Shown: piece by piece, positions 17,235-25,999 of the stretch
How the letters are laid out: every line of letters begins with the position of its first letter
Numbering within the stretch: position 1 is the stretch's first letter
Assembly (NCBI GenBank): GCA_015067175.1
Contig: SVMX01000001.1
Coordinates: 124,001-188,000, forward strand
Reading direction: 5' to 3'
Length of the DNA: 64,000 bases
Origin: Oscillospiraceae bacterium
Lineage (GTDB): Bacteria; Bacillota; Clostridia; Oscillospirales; Ruminococcaceae
Made by a program: the position numbers and the translations under genes
The notes under the pieces: generated by a model
Seen by the model: only the letters and a program-made list of their open reading frames with translations
Databases searched by the model: none
What the model was told of the DNA's origin: nothing

Positions 17235-18282
17235 CTTGTTCTGCCTCGCTTTCTATATGTTTAAGCTGCTCGCTCTCCTCCTGCTCGGAAAGAAGCTGAG
17301 TCACCTTGTTTGTAAAATATTCTATATACGGAATAACTCTGCGGTAGTCCAACCTCATCGGACCGATAACGCCGAGAGTTCCCGCAGGCTTTCCGTCTTT
17401 GTAGTAGCTTGCGCTCACAAACGTGGAATTTGATATCGCAAACGTACCGTCCTCTTCGCCGAATTTAATGTTGATTCCCGAAAAAGCGCTGTCGAGAAAC
17501 GCCGAAAGCTCGTTCTTCTTTTCAAGGAATTTCATCACATCTATCATCGGAAATTCCTGACAGGAGAGCAAGTTCGACTCACCTTTGACCTCAATGCTGT
17601 CACGCATAGCCTCGTTCGAAAGCTCGCACACCGCGTAAAGCAGCGGCGACAGCGTCATCATATAGCTTCCGAGCGCCTGTGCAAGTTCGCTTATATAATC
17701 GTCGGTCATGTTCGCAAGATTCACGCCCTGCAAATGTGAGTTTACAAACCTCGTGAAAAACTCCATCTGCTCATGAGTAAGATCAAACTCCATGCGGCAG
17801 ACGCGGTTTTTGACCTCACCGTTAGATGTTATCAGCAGCAGAACATACATTCTCTTGCCCGTGGGAATAACATCAACCTTTGTAATAACCGAGAACTGCG
17901 AAACGTGATTTGTGGAAAATGTTGCACATTTCGTTATCTCAGCAAGCGCCGCAGAAGCGTTTTTGATGATATCCTCATCTGTAACGGCGTCCTCGAAAAT
18001 GCGCTCGTCAAAGTCCGCAATAGCCTGCTTATTTATAGGCTCGGGGCTCATGAGATTGTCGATATAAAAGCGGTAACCCTTGAAAGTCGGCACACGTCCT
18101 GCCGAAGTGTGCGGGTGGTCCAGATAGCCCTCCTGCTCCAGAGCTGCCATCGTGTTGCGGATAGTCGCCGAGGAGACATTGATATCAGGCTTTGCGGCAA
18201 GCAGCTTTGACCCGACAGGCTCGCCTGTCCTTATATACTCGTCAACGATCGCTGCGAGTATTTTCATCGCTCTACCGTCCAC
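17221..18282 (-). CDS. hrcA: Heat-inducible transcription repressor HrcA
   Basis: A 353-residue repressor that binds CIRCE and is helped to fold by GroEL. Seen: an N-terminal winged helix (KILAAIVDEYIRTGEPVGSKLL, INVSSATIRNTMAALEQEGYLDHPHTSAGRVPT) and a C-terminal GAF-like domain (GTLGVIGPMRLDYRRVIPYIEY). I place the start at the GTG at 18280-18282 because AAGGCGG lies 6 bases upstream. A TTG further out would overlap that site. First gene of its operon, autoregulated by the CIRCE pair just upstream. Confidence 0.95.
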   Translation of the reverse strand: MDGRAMKILAAIVDEYIRTGEPVGSKLLAAKPDINVSSATIRNTMAALEQEGYLDHPHTSAGRVPTFKGYRFYIDNLMSPEPINKQAIADFDERIFEDAVTDEDIIKNASAALAEITKCATFSTNHVSQFSVITKVDVIPTGKRMYVLLLITSNGEVKNRVCRMEFDLTHEQMEFFTRFVNSHLQGVNLANMTDDYISELAQALGSYMMTLSPLLYAVCELSNEAMRDSIEVKGESNLLSCQEFPMIDVMKFLEKKNELSAFLDSAFSGINIKFGEEDGTFAISNSTFVSASYYKDGKPAGTLGVIGPMRLDYRRVIPYIEYFTNKVTQLLSEQEESEQLKHIESEAEQDGKQ

Positions 18283-18315
18283 AATACACCGCCTTTCATC
18301 ACACAAACTCCGAAA

Positions 18316-18342
18316 TTAGCACTCGCTGTTTCAGAGTGTTAG
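18316..18342 (-). promoter_or_regulatory. CIRCE operator 1 (start-proximal, imperfect)
   Basis: TTAGCACTC-N9-GAGTGTTAG. One base of the second arm departs from the consensus GAGTGCTAA, and the last base also differs. It shares TTAG with operator 2. Confidence 0.85.
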
Positions 18343-18365
18343 CACTCAATATCTCTGAGTGCTAA
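18339..18365 (-). promoter_or_regulatory. CIRCE operator 2 (perfect)
   Basis: TTAGCACTC-N9-GAGTGCTAA, an exact consensus match. It begins just downstream of the -10 element, so bound HrcA would cover the transcription start. It overlaps operator 1 by 4 bp. Confidence 0.95.
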
Positions 18366-18369
18366 ATAT

Positions 18370-18398
18370 AATTTATCATGTTTTTACTCAAATGTCAA
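18370..18398 (-). promoter_or_regulatory. Sigma-A promoter of hrcA-grpE-dnaK-dnaJ
   Basis: Minus strand: TTGACA (18393-18398), a 17-bp spacer, TAAATT (18370-18375). The predicted start falls inside CIRCE operator 2. Confidence 0.8.
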
Positions 18399-18512
18399 GT
18401 AGTTTTTTAAAAAAAGTCGCAAATTCGTAAGTTTTTTTATTAATTTTCGTAAACAAGTTTGCTTTTATGGCTTTTTGCTTACTTATTATCTTATAAAATT
18501 TCTGTAATATTA

Positions 18513-18548
18513 CAAAAAACAGCTCCCCCATTACACAAACGGGAGAGC
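18513..18548 (-). terminator. Terminator of the EF-G-like gene
   Basis: An 8-bp stem with one G-U pair (GCTCCCCC at 18522-18529, GGGAGAGC at 18541-18548). TGTTTTTT follows on the minus strand. Confidence 0.75.
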
Positions 18549-18571
18549 CGTATCTATAGGAGAAAAACTAA

Positions 18572-20596
18572 TTAAGCTTTGATCTCAGTTCCGGGAGGAA
18601 GCATCTCATATCTTGCAAATTCAGATGTGAACTCGCCAAGACCCTGAGTGATCTGACGGAGCACAAGTGCAAAATCTACCATCTCGCTCTCGGGAGCCTC
18701 TGCTGTAAGCTCTGTCATACCGTCGCCGATAGCATTCATACCGAGAACGCTGCCGCGGCGCTTGGAGAGCACGCTCATAACATCGCCCTGCTTATCATCC
18801 GGAACAAGGATAGTGAAGCTCTTGAGCGGCTCAAGCAGATAAGGCTGAGCCTCCTTCATGCAGTCCTTGAATGCCATGGAAGCGGCTGTTTTGAACGCCA
18901 TTTCGGAGCTGTCTACGGGGTGATAAGAGCCGTCAATGAGAGTTGCCTTAAGTCTAACTACGGGGAAACCGCCGAGCGTGCCGTGCTCTGCAGCCTCCTG
19001 CAGACCCTTTTCAACTGCGGGGAAGAAATTCTTCGGAACAGAGCCGCCGAAGATCTTCTCCTCAAACAGCAGCTCGTCGCCGTCATAAGGAGCAAACTCG
19101 ATCTTAACGTGACCGTACTGACCGTGGCCGCCAGATTGCTTCTTGTACTTGCTTTCGATGGTAACAGGCTTACGGATAGCCTCGCGATATGCGATCTTAG
19201 GCGCGGAAAGAGCAACGTCCATGCCAAACTTTGCTTTCAGCTTCGCAGCAGTAACATCAAGATGCTGCTCGCCGAGGCCACCGATTATGCGCTCGTGTGT
19301 TTCGTGATTGTGAACATATTCGAGAGTCTTATCCTCTTCCAGCAGGCGGCGGATAGCTGTGGAAAGCTTACCCTCATCGCCGTTGCCTGCAAGCTTAACT
19401 GCCATATAGTAGCAGGGCTTCGGGAACTCCATAGGAGCAAGAGCCTTGACATCAGCAGCGTCACAAAGAGTATCGCCTGTGTTTGCGTCAAGCTTTGTAA
19501 CTGCAACGATGTCGCCCGCATAAGCCTCTGCGATCTCCTCCTGCTTCTTGCCGCAAAGCGAAACAAGCTTACCGAACTTCACAGCCTCGCCTGTAGAAGC
19601 GTTGACAGGCTCTGTCTTGCCTGTGATCTTGCCCTGAACGAGCTTCAGACAGCTTATCTTTCCAACGAACGGGTCAGCAATGGTCTTGAACACGAATGCC
19701 TTGAGGGGCTTGTTCTCATCATAATCGAGAACAACATCGTCAGCTTTTTCAAGCTTTCTCTCATTGGGAGAGGGCAGCATGGATACAACCGCGTCAAGCA
19801 GCATATCTACGCCCGAAAGAGTATCGTTTGCACAGCATACCAGAGGAGTGATAGCACCGCTTGCAACGCCGTCATGAATACCCTTTACAAGCTCCTCCTG
19901 TGTGAACTCCTCGCCCTCGAAGAACTTCTCCATGAACTCCTCGTTGGTCTCTGCAACAGCCTCAGCCATCGCAGCGCGAAGACCTGCGATTCTGTTTTCG
20001 GACGCAGGCATCTCGACCTCAGTAGGAATACCCTTGCTGTCGTACTTGTATGCTTTCATGGTCAGCAGATTGATGTAAGCCTCAACAGGGCCGTGCTTAT
20101 CGAACGGAACAACGATGGGGCAAACCGAGGGACCGAAAGCGATCTTAAGATCAGTATGTACCTTATAGAAATCGGAGTTTTCAACCTCCATGCAGGTAAC
20201 AGCGAACATTCTTGCCTTATTCTCCTTGCAAGCGAGGTTATAAGCCTTGATAGTACCGGGGCAAACGCTGTCCTTGCCGTTTACGGTGATGATAACAGAC
20301 TCTGCCGCACGAACGCCCTCATGCATACCGCCGATAAAATCGAACTGACCGGGAGCGTCTATAACATTTATTTTTGTATCCTTCCAAACCGCATTAACAA
20401 CAGCAGCGTTGATGGATATCTTTCTCTTAATCTCTTCAGCGTCGAAATCACAAACGGTATTACCGTCCGCTGTATTACCCATTCTGTCGGTCAGTCCGCT
20501 TTTGAACAGCATTGCTTCCGCAAGGGCAGTCTTGCCGCTTCCGCCGTGACCTGTTATTACAACGTTTCTGATGTTGTCAGCTTTGAATGTTTTCAT
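18572..20596 (-). CDS. EF-G-like translation-factor GTPase with eroded G4 motif
   Basis: A 674-residue member of the EF-G-like (FusA2-type) branch. Seen: P-loop GHGGSGKTALAEAM (about 17-30), the switch-type phrase DGNTVCDFDAEEIKRKISI, the G3 motif NVIDAPGQFDFIGGM, and the EF-G domain IV/V sequence (QSGGHGQYGHVKIEFAP, DGSYHPVDSSEMAFKTAAS, KRRGSVLGM). The guanine-specificity motif NKxD is replaced by TCME in FAVTCMEVENSDF, where relatives have NKMDRENADF. GTP selectivity is therefore doubtful. The usual role of such paralogues in translation or stress is unsettled. The ATG at 20596 follows GGAGGTCA. It is monocistronic, with its own promoter and terminator. Confidence 0.88.
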   Translation of the reverse strand: MKTFKADNIRNVVITGHGGSGKTALAEAMLFKSGLTDRMGNTADGNTVCDFDAEEIKRKISINAAVVNAVWKDTKINVIDAPGQFDFIGGMHEGVRAAESVIITVNGKDSVCPGTIKAYNLACKENKARMFAVTCMEVENSDFYKVHTDLKIAFGPSVCPIVVPFDKHGPVEAYINLLTMKAYKYDSKGIPTEVEMPASENRIAGLRAAMAEAVAETNEEFMEKFFEGEEFTQEELVKGIHDGVASGAITPLVCCANDTLSGVDMLLDAVVSMLPSPNERKLEKADDVVLDYDENKPLKAFVFKTIADPFVGKISCLKLVQGKITGKTEPVNASTGEAVKFGKLVSLCGKKQEEIAEAYAGDIVAVTKLDANTGDTLCDAADVKALAPMEFPKPCYYMAVKLAGNGDEGKLSTAIRRLLEEDKTLEYVHNHETHERIIGGLGEQHLDVTAAKLKAKFGMDVALSAPKIAYREAIRKPVTIESKYKKQSGGHGQYGHVKIEFAPYDGDELLFEEKIFGGSVPKNFFPAVEKGLQEAAEHGTLGGFPVVRLKATLIDGSYHPVDSSEMAFKTAASMAFKDCMKEAQPYLLEPLKSFTILVPDDKQGDVMSVLSKRRGSVLGMNAIGDGMTELTAEAPESEMVDFALVLRQITQGLGEFTSEFARYEMLPPGTEIKA

Positions 20597-20691
20597 GGGG
20601 TGACCTCCAAATATTGAATTAAGACTTAACAAAACGCGCTAATTGTGTATATTAACTAAAATCAGACCGTCTTTGAAAATCTCATATGATT

Positions 20692-20720
20692 ATTATATAG
20701 TAAATTTACATAAATTGCAA
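20692..20720 (-). promoter_or_regulatory. Sigma-A promoter of the EF-G-like gene
   Basis: Minus strand: TTGCAA (20715-20720), a 17-bp spacer, TATAAT (20692-20697). The spacer contains the small palindrome GTAAATTTAC. The leader is about 90 bases. Confidence 0.75.
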
Positions 20721-20810
20721 CTGTTTTTGTGGAGTTTTTTTGTCGGCTCATGTACAAATGTAAACCGCCCTTTTGGTAGTTTTGCACAAATACATATTTC
20801 AAAACACCGC

Positions 20811-20839
20811 TTGATTATGACATTGTTATGGTATATAAT
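20811..20839 (+). promoter_or_regulatory. Sigma-A promoter of the 20871-24968 operon
   Basis: TTGATT (20811-20816), a 17-bp spacer, TATAAT (20834-20839). It is about 32 bp ahead of the first ATG, which has AGGAGGT upstream. Confidence 0.8.
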
Positions 20840-20870
20840 ATATTTTAAGGAATTAAATTAGGAGGTAGCC

Positions 20871-21203
20871 ATGCCCGATTTACACAAATTCGGAATAATG
20901 CCGCGCACTCCGCAAAAAGGAGAGTGCTTCGACAGCTACGAGCCACGGAAGTACGGCTGCATCTCAGTTGACGGCGAGCGTATCGACGCTATACTTTCAA
21001 AGCTTGATGAGATAGAGTTCTTCTGGCACTCTGTCGATGTCTGCGGCATGGGTATAGCCTACTGCGGAATTACACTAATCTCTCCGACAAGTGCTAAAAA
21101 GATGATAGACATACTTCCGCATGACGAGGCGTTCATCTCCCTTATAAAACTACTTGAAAGAGCCATTTCACAGGACAAATTCGTAATACACTACGGACTT
21201 TAG
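20871..21203 (+). CDS. Protein of unknown function (110 aa)
   Basis: Unrecognised. A soluble 110-residue protein with no signal peptide or membrane segment. It is rich in aromatic and acidic residues and has three Cys (GECFDSYEPRKYGCISVDG, DVCGMGIAYCGITL). The end resembles a short alpha/beta domain (TSAKKMIDILPHDEAFISLIKLLERA). It is first in a five-gene operon with two methyltransferases, a flavodoxin-fold reductase and the CCA-adding enzyme, 8 bp before the next start. The neighbours do not define its role. Confidence 0.7.
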   Translation: MPDLHKFGIMPRTPQKGECFDSYEPRKYGCISVDGERIDAILSKLDEIEFFWHSVDVCGMGIAYCGITLISPTSAKKMIDILPHDEAFISLIKLLERAISQDKFVIHYGL

Positions 21204-21211
21204 GAGAAGCC

Positions 21212-21997
21212 ATGACTAACGAGAGCAAAACACTTTTCATACCACTGTACAGCAAAGCGCTCATGAGCCGTGAGGGCTTCTTTGAGGATAAGACCGCTGA
21301 GCACATCGTCGATAGCTGCGGTCACGACTTCTCTGACGTTGACAAGTCCAAAAAGCTCGCCATTTATATGTCAATGCGTGCAATGCATTATGATGAACTT
21401 ACAGATCGTTTTGTGCAGCGTTTTCCCGATTGTATCGTGATACACCTCGGCTGCGGACTTGACAGTCGCTGCATAAGAGTTGAGCACAAGCCAAAAATGT
21501 GGTATGACCTCGACCTTGCCGATGTTATAGAGCTTAGAAAGCAGTATTATCCTGAAGCTGAAAATTACAAGCTGATAGCTTCCTCTGCCGCGAATACCGA
21601 ATGGCTGAACTCTATTGAATATAACGGAGAGCGCGTGCTGGTAATTGCCGAGGGGCTTTCTATGTACCTCAGCATCGACGATATGACAAATATCATGAAT
21701 GCACTGGGAGAAAAATTCGAAAACTGCTCGTTCGTATTTGACGCATACTCTGACGCAGCGGCGAAGCTGTCTAAATTCAAAAACCCGATAAACGCTGTTG
21801 ACGCAAAGATAGATTTTTCAATGAGCGACCCGTCCATACTGGAAAAGCGCGCCCTAAAAGCAAAATGCGTAATAAATAAACCGATAATCCTTAAACGCTA
21901 TATTGACCGTCTCAGCGGCATATACAAGGCGAGATTCACCTTTATGGGCGGATTTGGCTCAAGCTTTTACAGGATATACGGCTTCAGACTATGGTGA
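21212..21997 (+). CDS. LCM-family class I SAM-dependent methyltransferase
   Basis: A 261-residue methyltransferase of the leucine carboxyl methyltransferase-like family (Pfam LCM), which in bacteria is linked to small-molecule or carboxyl O-methylation. Seen: VIHLGCGLDSRCIRV (SAM-binding GxGxDSR, about 77-91), WYDLDLADVIELRKQYYPE (the DLP-like acidic loop and substrate motif), and VLVIAEGLSMYLS (EGxxMYL, about 145-157). All are diagnostic of the family. The start follows AGGAGAAGCC. The substrate is unknown. Confidence 0.85.
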   Translation: MTNESKTLFIPLYSKALMSREGFFEDKTAEHIVDSCGHDFSDVDKSKKLAIYMSMRAMHYDELTDRFVQRFPDCIVIHLGCGLDSRCIRVEHKPKMWYDLDLADVIELRKQYYPEAENYKLIASSAANTEWLNSIEYNGERVLVIAEGLSMYLSIDDMTNIMNALGEKFENCSFVFDAYSDAAAKLSKFKNPINAVDAKIDFSMSDPSILEKRALKAKCVINKPIILKRYIDRLSGIYKARFTFMGGFGSSFYRIYGFRLW

Positions 21998-22003
21998 TAT
22001 AAG

Positions 22004-22588
22004 ATGAATGTTTTTATTGTATACTGCCACCCCAGCAAAACAAGCTTCACTTACGAGATACTTCAAAGCTTTATGCGCGGTCTGCATGACGCGGGACACA
22101 AAACAATGCTGTCAGACCTTTATGAGATGGATTTTCGCACCGACCTCACCGAGGAGGAATATCTGCGTGAAACTCACTACCGCGCAGACCTGCCGCTTTG
22201 TGATGATGTAATAGCCGAGCAGAAAAAGCTCGAAGCCGCTGACGCAGTTGTTTTTGTCTACCCTGTTTTCTGGACGGAAGCTCCCGCAAAGCTCGTGGGC
22301 TGGTTTGACCGAGTGTGGAGCTGCGGTTTTGCGTATGCCGACTGCAACATGAAAACGCTTGACAAGGCTTTGTTCCTTGCGTGTGCGGGAAAAACTCTGC
22401 AATCCTTAGAAGAAACAGGCAACAAACAGGCGATGGAAACCGTAATGCTCGGCGACCGCATAAACCAACGTGCAAAGGAAAAAAGCATGGTATTTTTTGA
22501 TGGTATTACGCACTACGACGAAGAACAGAGTGCTCGAATGAAGCCGCTGCATCTCGAAACAGCGTATAAGCTTGGTATTGAATTTTAA
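22004..22588 (+). CDS. NAD(P)H dehydrogenase (quinone)-type flavodoxin-fold protein
   Basis: A 194-residue Flavodoxin_2-family oxidoreductase. Seen: VYCHPSKTSFTYEILQSF (phosphate-binding loop of the FMN/FAD site), DLYEMDF, and the strand-loop VVFVYPVFWTEAPAKLVGWFDRVW that shapes the flavin site. It probably transfers two electrons from NAD(P)H to quinones or related acceptors. It sits 6 bp after the methyltransferase gene in the same operon. Confidence 0.85.
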   Translation: MNVFIVYCHPSKTSFTYEILQSFMRGLHDAGHKTMLSDLYEMDFRTDLTEEEYLRETHYRADLPLCDDVIAEQKKLEAADAVVFVYPVFWTEAPAKLVGWFDRVWSCGFAYADCNMKTLDKALFLACAGKTLQSLEETGNKQAMETVMLGDRINQRAKEKSMVFFDGITHYDEEQSARMKPLHLETAYKLGIEF

Positions 22589-22599
22589 GGAGAAAAGCT

Positions 22600-23472
22600 T
22601 TGAACATATTCACCTGCCCAGTCTGCGGCGAAAAGCTGGGACTTTCAAAAGCTCCGCTGCTGCATTTTGAGGGAAACACTGCAAGCTGTCCGAAAAATCA
22701 CTGCTTTGACATATCGGCAAAGGGCTATATGAATTTGCTGCTTTCTCAGCAGAAAAACGTAAAAGACCCCGGCGACAGCAAGGAGATGGTCGCGGCAAGG
22801 CGCGATTTTCTTAACAGCGGCGCGTATAGACCGCTGCTTGACGGGCTTTGTGCGGCTGCAAACGAGCTTTGCAATGCCCTGCCCTCCCCTGTCATCGTTG
22901 ACTGCGGCTGCGGCGAATGCTACTACACCGCAGGGATCTACGATTATCTTAAAGAACACGGAAAAGCTCCGTCTATGTTCGGAATAGATATAAGCAAAAA
23001 TGCGTTAGCGGCTGCCAAAGCGCGCACAAAGCCGCGCGGTATCTCGACTGCTGTGGCAAGCGTGTTCCGTATGCCGATACAAAGCAGCTCCGTTGATGTG
23101 GCGGCTGTGGTTTTTGCACCATTTCAGCCCGATGAGCTTCGGCGTATCCTCAAAAAAGACGGCTGTGTTATCACTGCGATTCCTGCTGAACGACATCTTC
23201 AGGGCTTGCGTGAGCTTTTATACGACAAGCCGCGTTTAAATGAGGTAAAGCCTTATGATGTTGAGGGACTTGATTTTCTCGGAAAGACCGAGGTAAGCTA
23301 CAACCTCGAAATAACCGAACAGGAGCAGCTTAACGCTTTGTTTATGATGACGCCGTACTACTATAAGACTTCGCGCGCAGACTGCAACAAGCTTTACAGC
23401 TACTTCGGGAAGAACAACAGCTTTACAACAGAAATCGCTTTTGAAATACTTAAATATAAGGTAAGGAAGTGA
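22600..23472 (+). CDS. rlmA: 23S rRNA (guanine-N1)-methyltransferase, RlmA family
   Basis: A 290-residue methyltransferase that modifies G745 or G748 of 23S rRNA. Seen: an N-terminal zinc ribbon (FTCPVCGEKL, then SCPKNHCFDISAKGYMNLLL), the family phrase DPGDSKEMVAARRDFL, the SAM-binding motif VDCGCGECYYT, and FAPFQPDELRRILKKDG. The TTG start at 22600 is supported by AAGGAGA. The sequence does not separate the RlmA(I) and RlmA(II) positions. It leads into the CCA gene, with 5 bp between stop and ATG. Confidence 0.9.
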   Translation: MNIFTCPVCGEKLGLSKAPLLHFEGNTASCPKNHCFDISAKGYMNLLLSQQKNVKDPGDSKEMVAARRDFLNSGAYRPLLDGLCAAANELCNALPSPVIVDCGCGECYYTAGIYDYLKEHGKAPSMFGIDISKNALAAAKARTKPRGISTAVASVFRMPIQSSSVDVAAVVFAPFQPDELRRILKKDGCVITAIPAERHLQGLRELLYDKPRLNEVKPYDVEGLDFLGKTEVSYNLEITEQEQLNALFMMTPYYYKTSRADCNKLYSYFGKNNSFTTEIAFEILKYKVRK

Positions 23473-23477
23473 CGCAC

Positions 23478-24968
23478 ATGATCATTTTGCCAAATCAGGT
23501 TACCGAGGCTATAACAGTGCTTGAAAACGCAGGCTATGAAGCGTATATCGTCGGAAGCTGCGTAAGAGAGCTTATCATGGGAAACAGCCCTCAGGACTAC
23601 GACATTGTGACCAACGCCGAAATAAACGATATACTGTTTGCTTTCCGCGATTACCGCATATCCGATGAGGGAATAAAACGCGGTGAGATACTTGTCACCG
23701 TTGTCGGAATGATAATCAGCGTTTCCCCCTATCGCCGCGAGGTCGTGGGCAATCGCGTGATGTACGCAAGCGACCTTGAAACAGACCTTTCACGCCGCGG
23801 CTTCACGATGGACGCAATGGCATATTCGCCGCGCGAGGGGCTTATTGACCTGTACGGCGGCAAGGCTTGCCTTTCGGGTGAGGAAAAACGCGTTGTTGCC
23901 ATAGGCGAGAATGTTACGCGCACCACAAAAGACGACAAGGGCCGACCTGTTACCGAAACCTACTTTGATATGTCGCGCAGCTTTACCATCGAGCCGTCGC
24001 GTATACTCCGTGCGATACGCTACTGCGCCGAGCGCGAGTTTGTAATAGACGAATCCACCCGCGCAGCAATGAGGCAGAATGTAAGCTGCTTTGAATACGC
24101 AGAGACCGACAAGGTGTTTGACGAGCTTTCCCGCATAGTTATGGGAAAATATGCGACTAAGGTACTTGAAAGCTACTCTGATATTTTAAAGTATGTTATC
24201 CCCGAAATAGAGCCGTGCATCGGCTTCGAGCAGCACAGCAAATATCATGAATTTACCGTGTGGACACATATTGCGCGTTCTGTAGGTTTTGCTATCCCCG
24301 AGCCTGCGATACGCTTCGCTATGCTGTTTCACGACATCGGAAAGCCCGATTGCTGCTCTATCGACAGCAAGGGACAGGGGCACTACAAGGGGCACGGAGA
24401 GCGCAGCCGTCTGCTTGCCGAATGTATTATGCGCCGCATGGAGTTTGACCGCCGCCTTGCTGACGAGGTAAGCTGGCTTGTATACCATCATGACGTAAAG
24501 ATACCCGAGGATCGTAAAGAGCTGAAAAAGCTTATCCGCACTCTTGGCGCAGACGATCTGAAAACGCTTATCCAGTGTGAAATAGCAGATAACCGTGCCA
24601 AAAAGAGCGACACCGAGAGCGAGGACGTTCAACGGCTTCGTGCAAGCCTTGCAGCACTCAATGAGATAATTGCAACTGGTGAGTGCTATGACATAAGTCA
24701 GCTTGCTGTTACAAAACGCGAGCTTATCGACCGCCGCCTTGTTGTCACCGACCAAGAAGCAGAGGAGCTTATAAACGTGCTGTTTGAGATAGTGCTTGAC
24801 AAGCCCTCGTTCAACAACAAGCTTATGCTTATCGACATGGCTCAAAAGAGCAAACAAAAGATAGACGAGCGCAACGCCGCGCGCGAAGCGGCACTCCGCG
24901 AAAAAACAGCTATAAGCGGAAGCCGTCTTGACGAGCCTGTTTTCAGCAAGCGAAAGAAAAAGAAATAA
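23478..24968 (+). CDS. cca: CCA-adding tRNA nucleotidyltransferase with HD domain
   Basis: A 496-residue enzyme that adds or repairs the 3' CCA of tRNA. Seen: the nucleotidyltransferase core VGSCVRELIMGNSPQDYDIVTNA with the DxD pair, DLSRRGFTMDAMAYSP, the head/neck arginine motif EPSRILRAIRYCAER, and a downstream HD domain (RFAMLFHDIGKPDC). The C-terminus is a Lys/Arg-rich tail. The ATG at 23478 is preferred over the GTG at 23469 because AAGGA is 10 bases upstream of the ATG. Last gene of the operon. Confidence 0.92.
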   Translation: MIILPNQVTEAITVLENAGYEAYIVGSCVRELIMGNSPQDYDIVTNAEINDILFAFRDYRISDEGIKRGEILVTVVGMIISVSPYRREVVGNRVMYASDLETDLSRRGFTMDAMAYSPREGLIDLYGGKACLSGEEKRVVAIGENVTRTTKDDKGRPVTETYFDMSRSFTIEPSRILRAIRYCAEREFVIDESTRAAMRQNVSCFEYAETDKVFDELSRIVMGKYATKVLESYSDILKYVIPEIEPCIGFEQHSKYHEFTVWTHIARSVGFAIPEPAIRFAMLFHDIGKPDCCSIDSKGQGHYKGHGERSRLLAECIMRRMEFDRRLADEVSWLVYHHDVKIPEDRKELKKLIRTLGADDLKTLIQCEIADNRAKKSDTESEDVQRLRASLAALNEIIATGECYDISQLAVTKRELIDRRLVVTDQEAEELINVLFEIVLDKPSFNNKLMLIDMAQKSKQKIDERNAAREAALREKTAISGSRLDEPVFSKRKKKK

Positions 24969-25010
24969 AAAAAGACCTTGACAGTATAAATTGCTGCCAA
25001 GGTCTTTTAT
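24968..25010. terminator. Bidirectional terminator between cca and dut
   Basis: AAAAGACCTTG (24970-24980) pairs with CAAGGTCTTTT (24998-25008). An A-run lies on one side and T-rich sequence on the other, between convergent genes. Confidence 0.8.
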
Positions 25011-25498
25011 TATGTAGTGCTTCCGAAACCGCCGTTGCGAACTCCATCTGCGTCATCGTCTAAGGTTATGCCGTACTCAACGAAAATACCCTGCGCAAAG
25101 CCTGTTCCCGCGGGGATCTCAACCGTTTTTCCCTCGTTTGAGTCGTTGGTTATCTTGATAAAGATATGTCCCTCATTATCTGAGTTGTAATAATCGCTGT
25201 CGATTATGCCAACGGTGTTGTTGAGCTGAAGTCTGAACTTAAAGCCAAGACCGCTCCTCGGATATATCTTCAGCACCCAGCCGTCCTCTATCCACACGCG
25301 TATGCCTGTGGGAACTTTAATAGTTTCGCCCGGGGCAAGCCTGATATCAAACGGCGCATAAACATCATATCCCGCCGAGCCTGATGTAGCGCGCTTCGGA
25401 AGCTTTATACTTTCGTATACTTCGGCGGCATTTGCGCCCTCAAAGCCCTCTGCAAACTGCGCCGCGCTCACCTTTTCAAATCTTGCTATTCTCTTCAT
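25010..25498 (-). CDS. dut: dUTPase-family protein
   Basis: A 162-residue trimeric-type dUTPase/dCTP deaminase fold. The conserved motifs are SGSAGYDVYA, PRSGLGFK, GIIDSDYYNSDNEG and, at the very C-terminus, GGFGSTT. It hydrolyses dUTP to dUMP, keeping uracil out of DNA and feeding dTMP synthesis. A dCTP deaminase-type activity is possible but less likely given the C-terminal motif. It is the last gene of the nrdD operon, 11 bp after nrdG. The ATG at 25498 follows AAAGGAGA. Confidence 0.87.
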   Translation of the reverse strand: MKRIARFEKVSAAQFAEGFEGANAAEVYESIKLPKRATSGSAGYDVYAPFDIRLAPGETIKVPTGIRVWIEDGWVLKIYPRSGLGFKFRLQLNNTVGIIDSDYYNSDNEGHIFIKITNDSNEGKTVEIPAGTGFAQGIFVEYGITLDDDADGVRNGGFGSTT

Positions 25499-25509
25499 AT
25501 TCTCTCCTT

Positions 25510-25998
25510 TTAATCCCAAAGCACTATTTTTCCGTGCTCCAGTGTTTCTTTCACATCAATAACACGTTGGTTTGAGCTTCCCTTCCAGTGGAGCTTTGCG
25601 TCAAACAGATTTTTCTCAAATCTGCCGTCAACCAGCACATCAGAAACCGCCACTGCCTCAAGGTCGCATATCTCCTCCCAGTTATAGCCTGTGTAAAGCC
25701 ATATCGTTTTTTCAGGGAACTCAGCTCTCACACGCTTTGCAAGGCGTGCTACCTCTTCCCTGTTCTGAGGGTGCAAAGGGTCGCCGCCACTAAAAGTAAT
25801 TCCGCTTATGTAGTCAGCCGACAGCTTCTCGAAAAGCTCTTTCTCTGCGGCTTCGTCAAACGGTATTCCGCCATCGATGTCCCAGGTTATGGGATTGTGG
25901 CAACCTTGACAGCGATGAGGACAGCCCGATACCCACAGCACGGTGCGAAGTCCGTCGCCGTTCAGCATATCGTCTGTTGTTATGTTATGATAACGCAT
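25510..25998 (-). CDS. nrdG: Anaerobic ribonucleotide reductase-activating protein NrdG
   Basis: A 162-residue radical-SAM activase that generates the glycyl radical on NrdD. Seen: the cluster motif CPHRCQGCHNP (CxxxCxxC), the GGE-like FSGGDPLHPQN, and WLYTGYNWEE. The length is typical. AAGGAGAATG before the start lies inside the end of the upstream membrane protein gene, so translation is coupled. Confidence 0.95.
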   Translation of the reverse strand: MRYHNITTDDMLNGDGLRTVLWVSGCPHRCQGCHNPITWDIDGGIPFDEAAEKELFEKLSADYISGITFSGGDPLHPQNREEVARLAKRVRAEFPEKTIWLYTGYNWEEICDLEAVAVSDVLVDGRFEKNLFDAKLHWKGSSNQRVIDVKETLEHGKIVLWD

Positions 25999-25999
25999 A

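Noticed and set aside
18920-20617. 565-residue plus-strand open frame
   Set aside because: It is antisense to the EF-G-like gene and has no recognisable domain.
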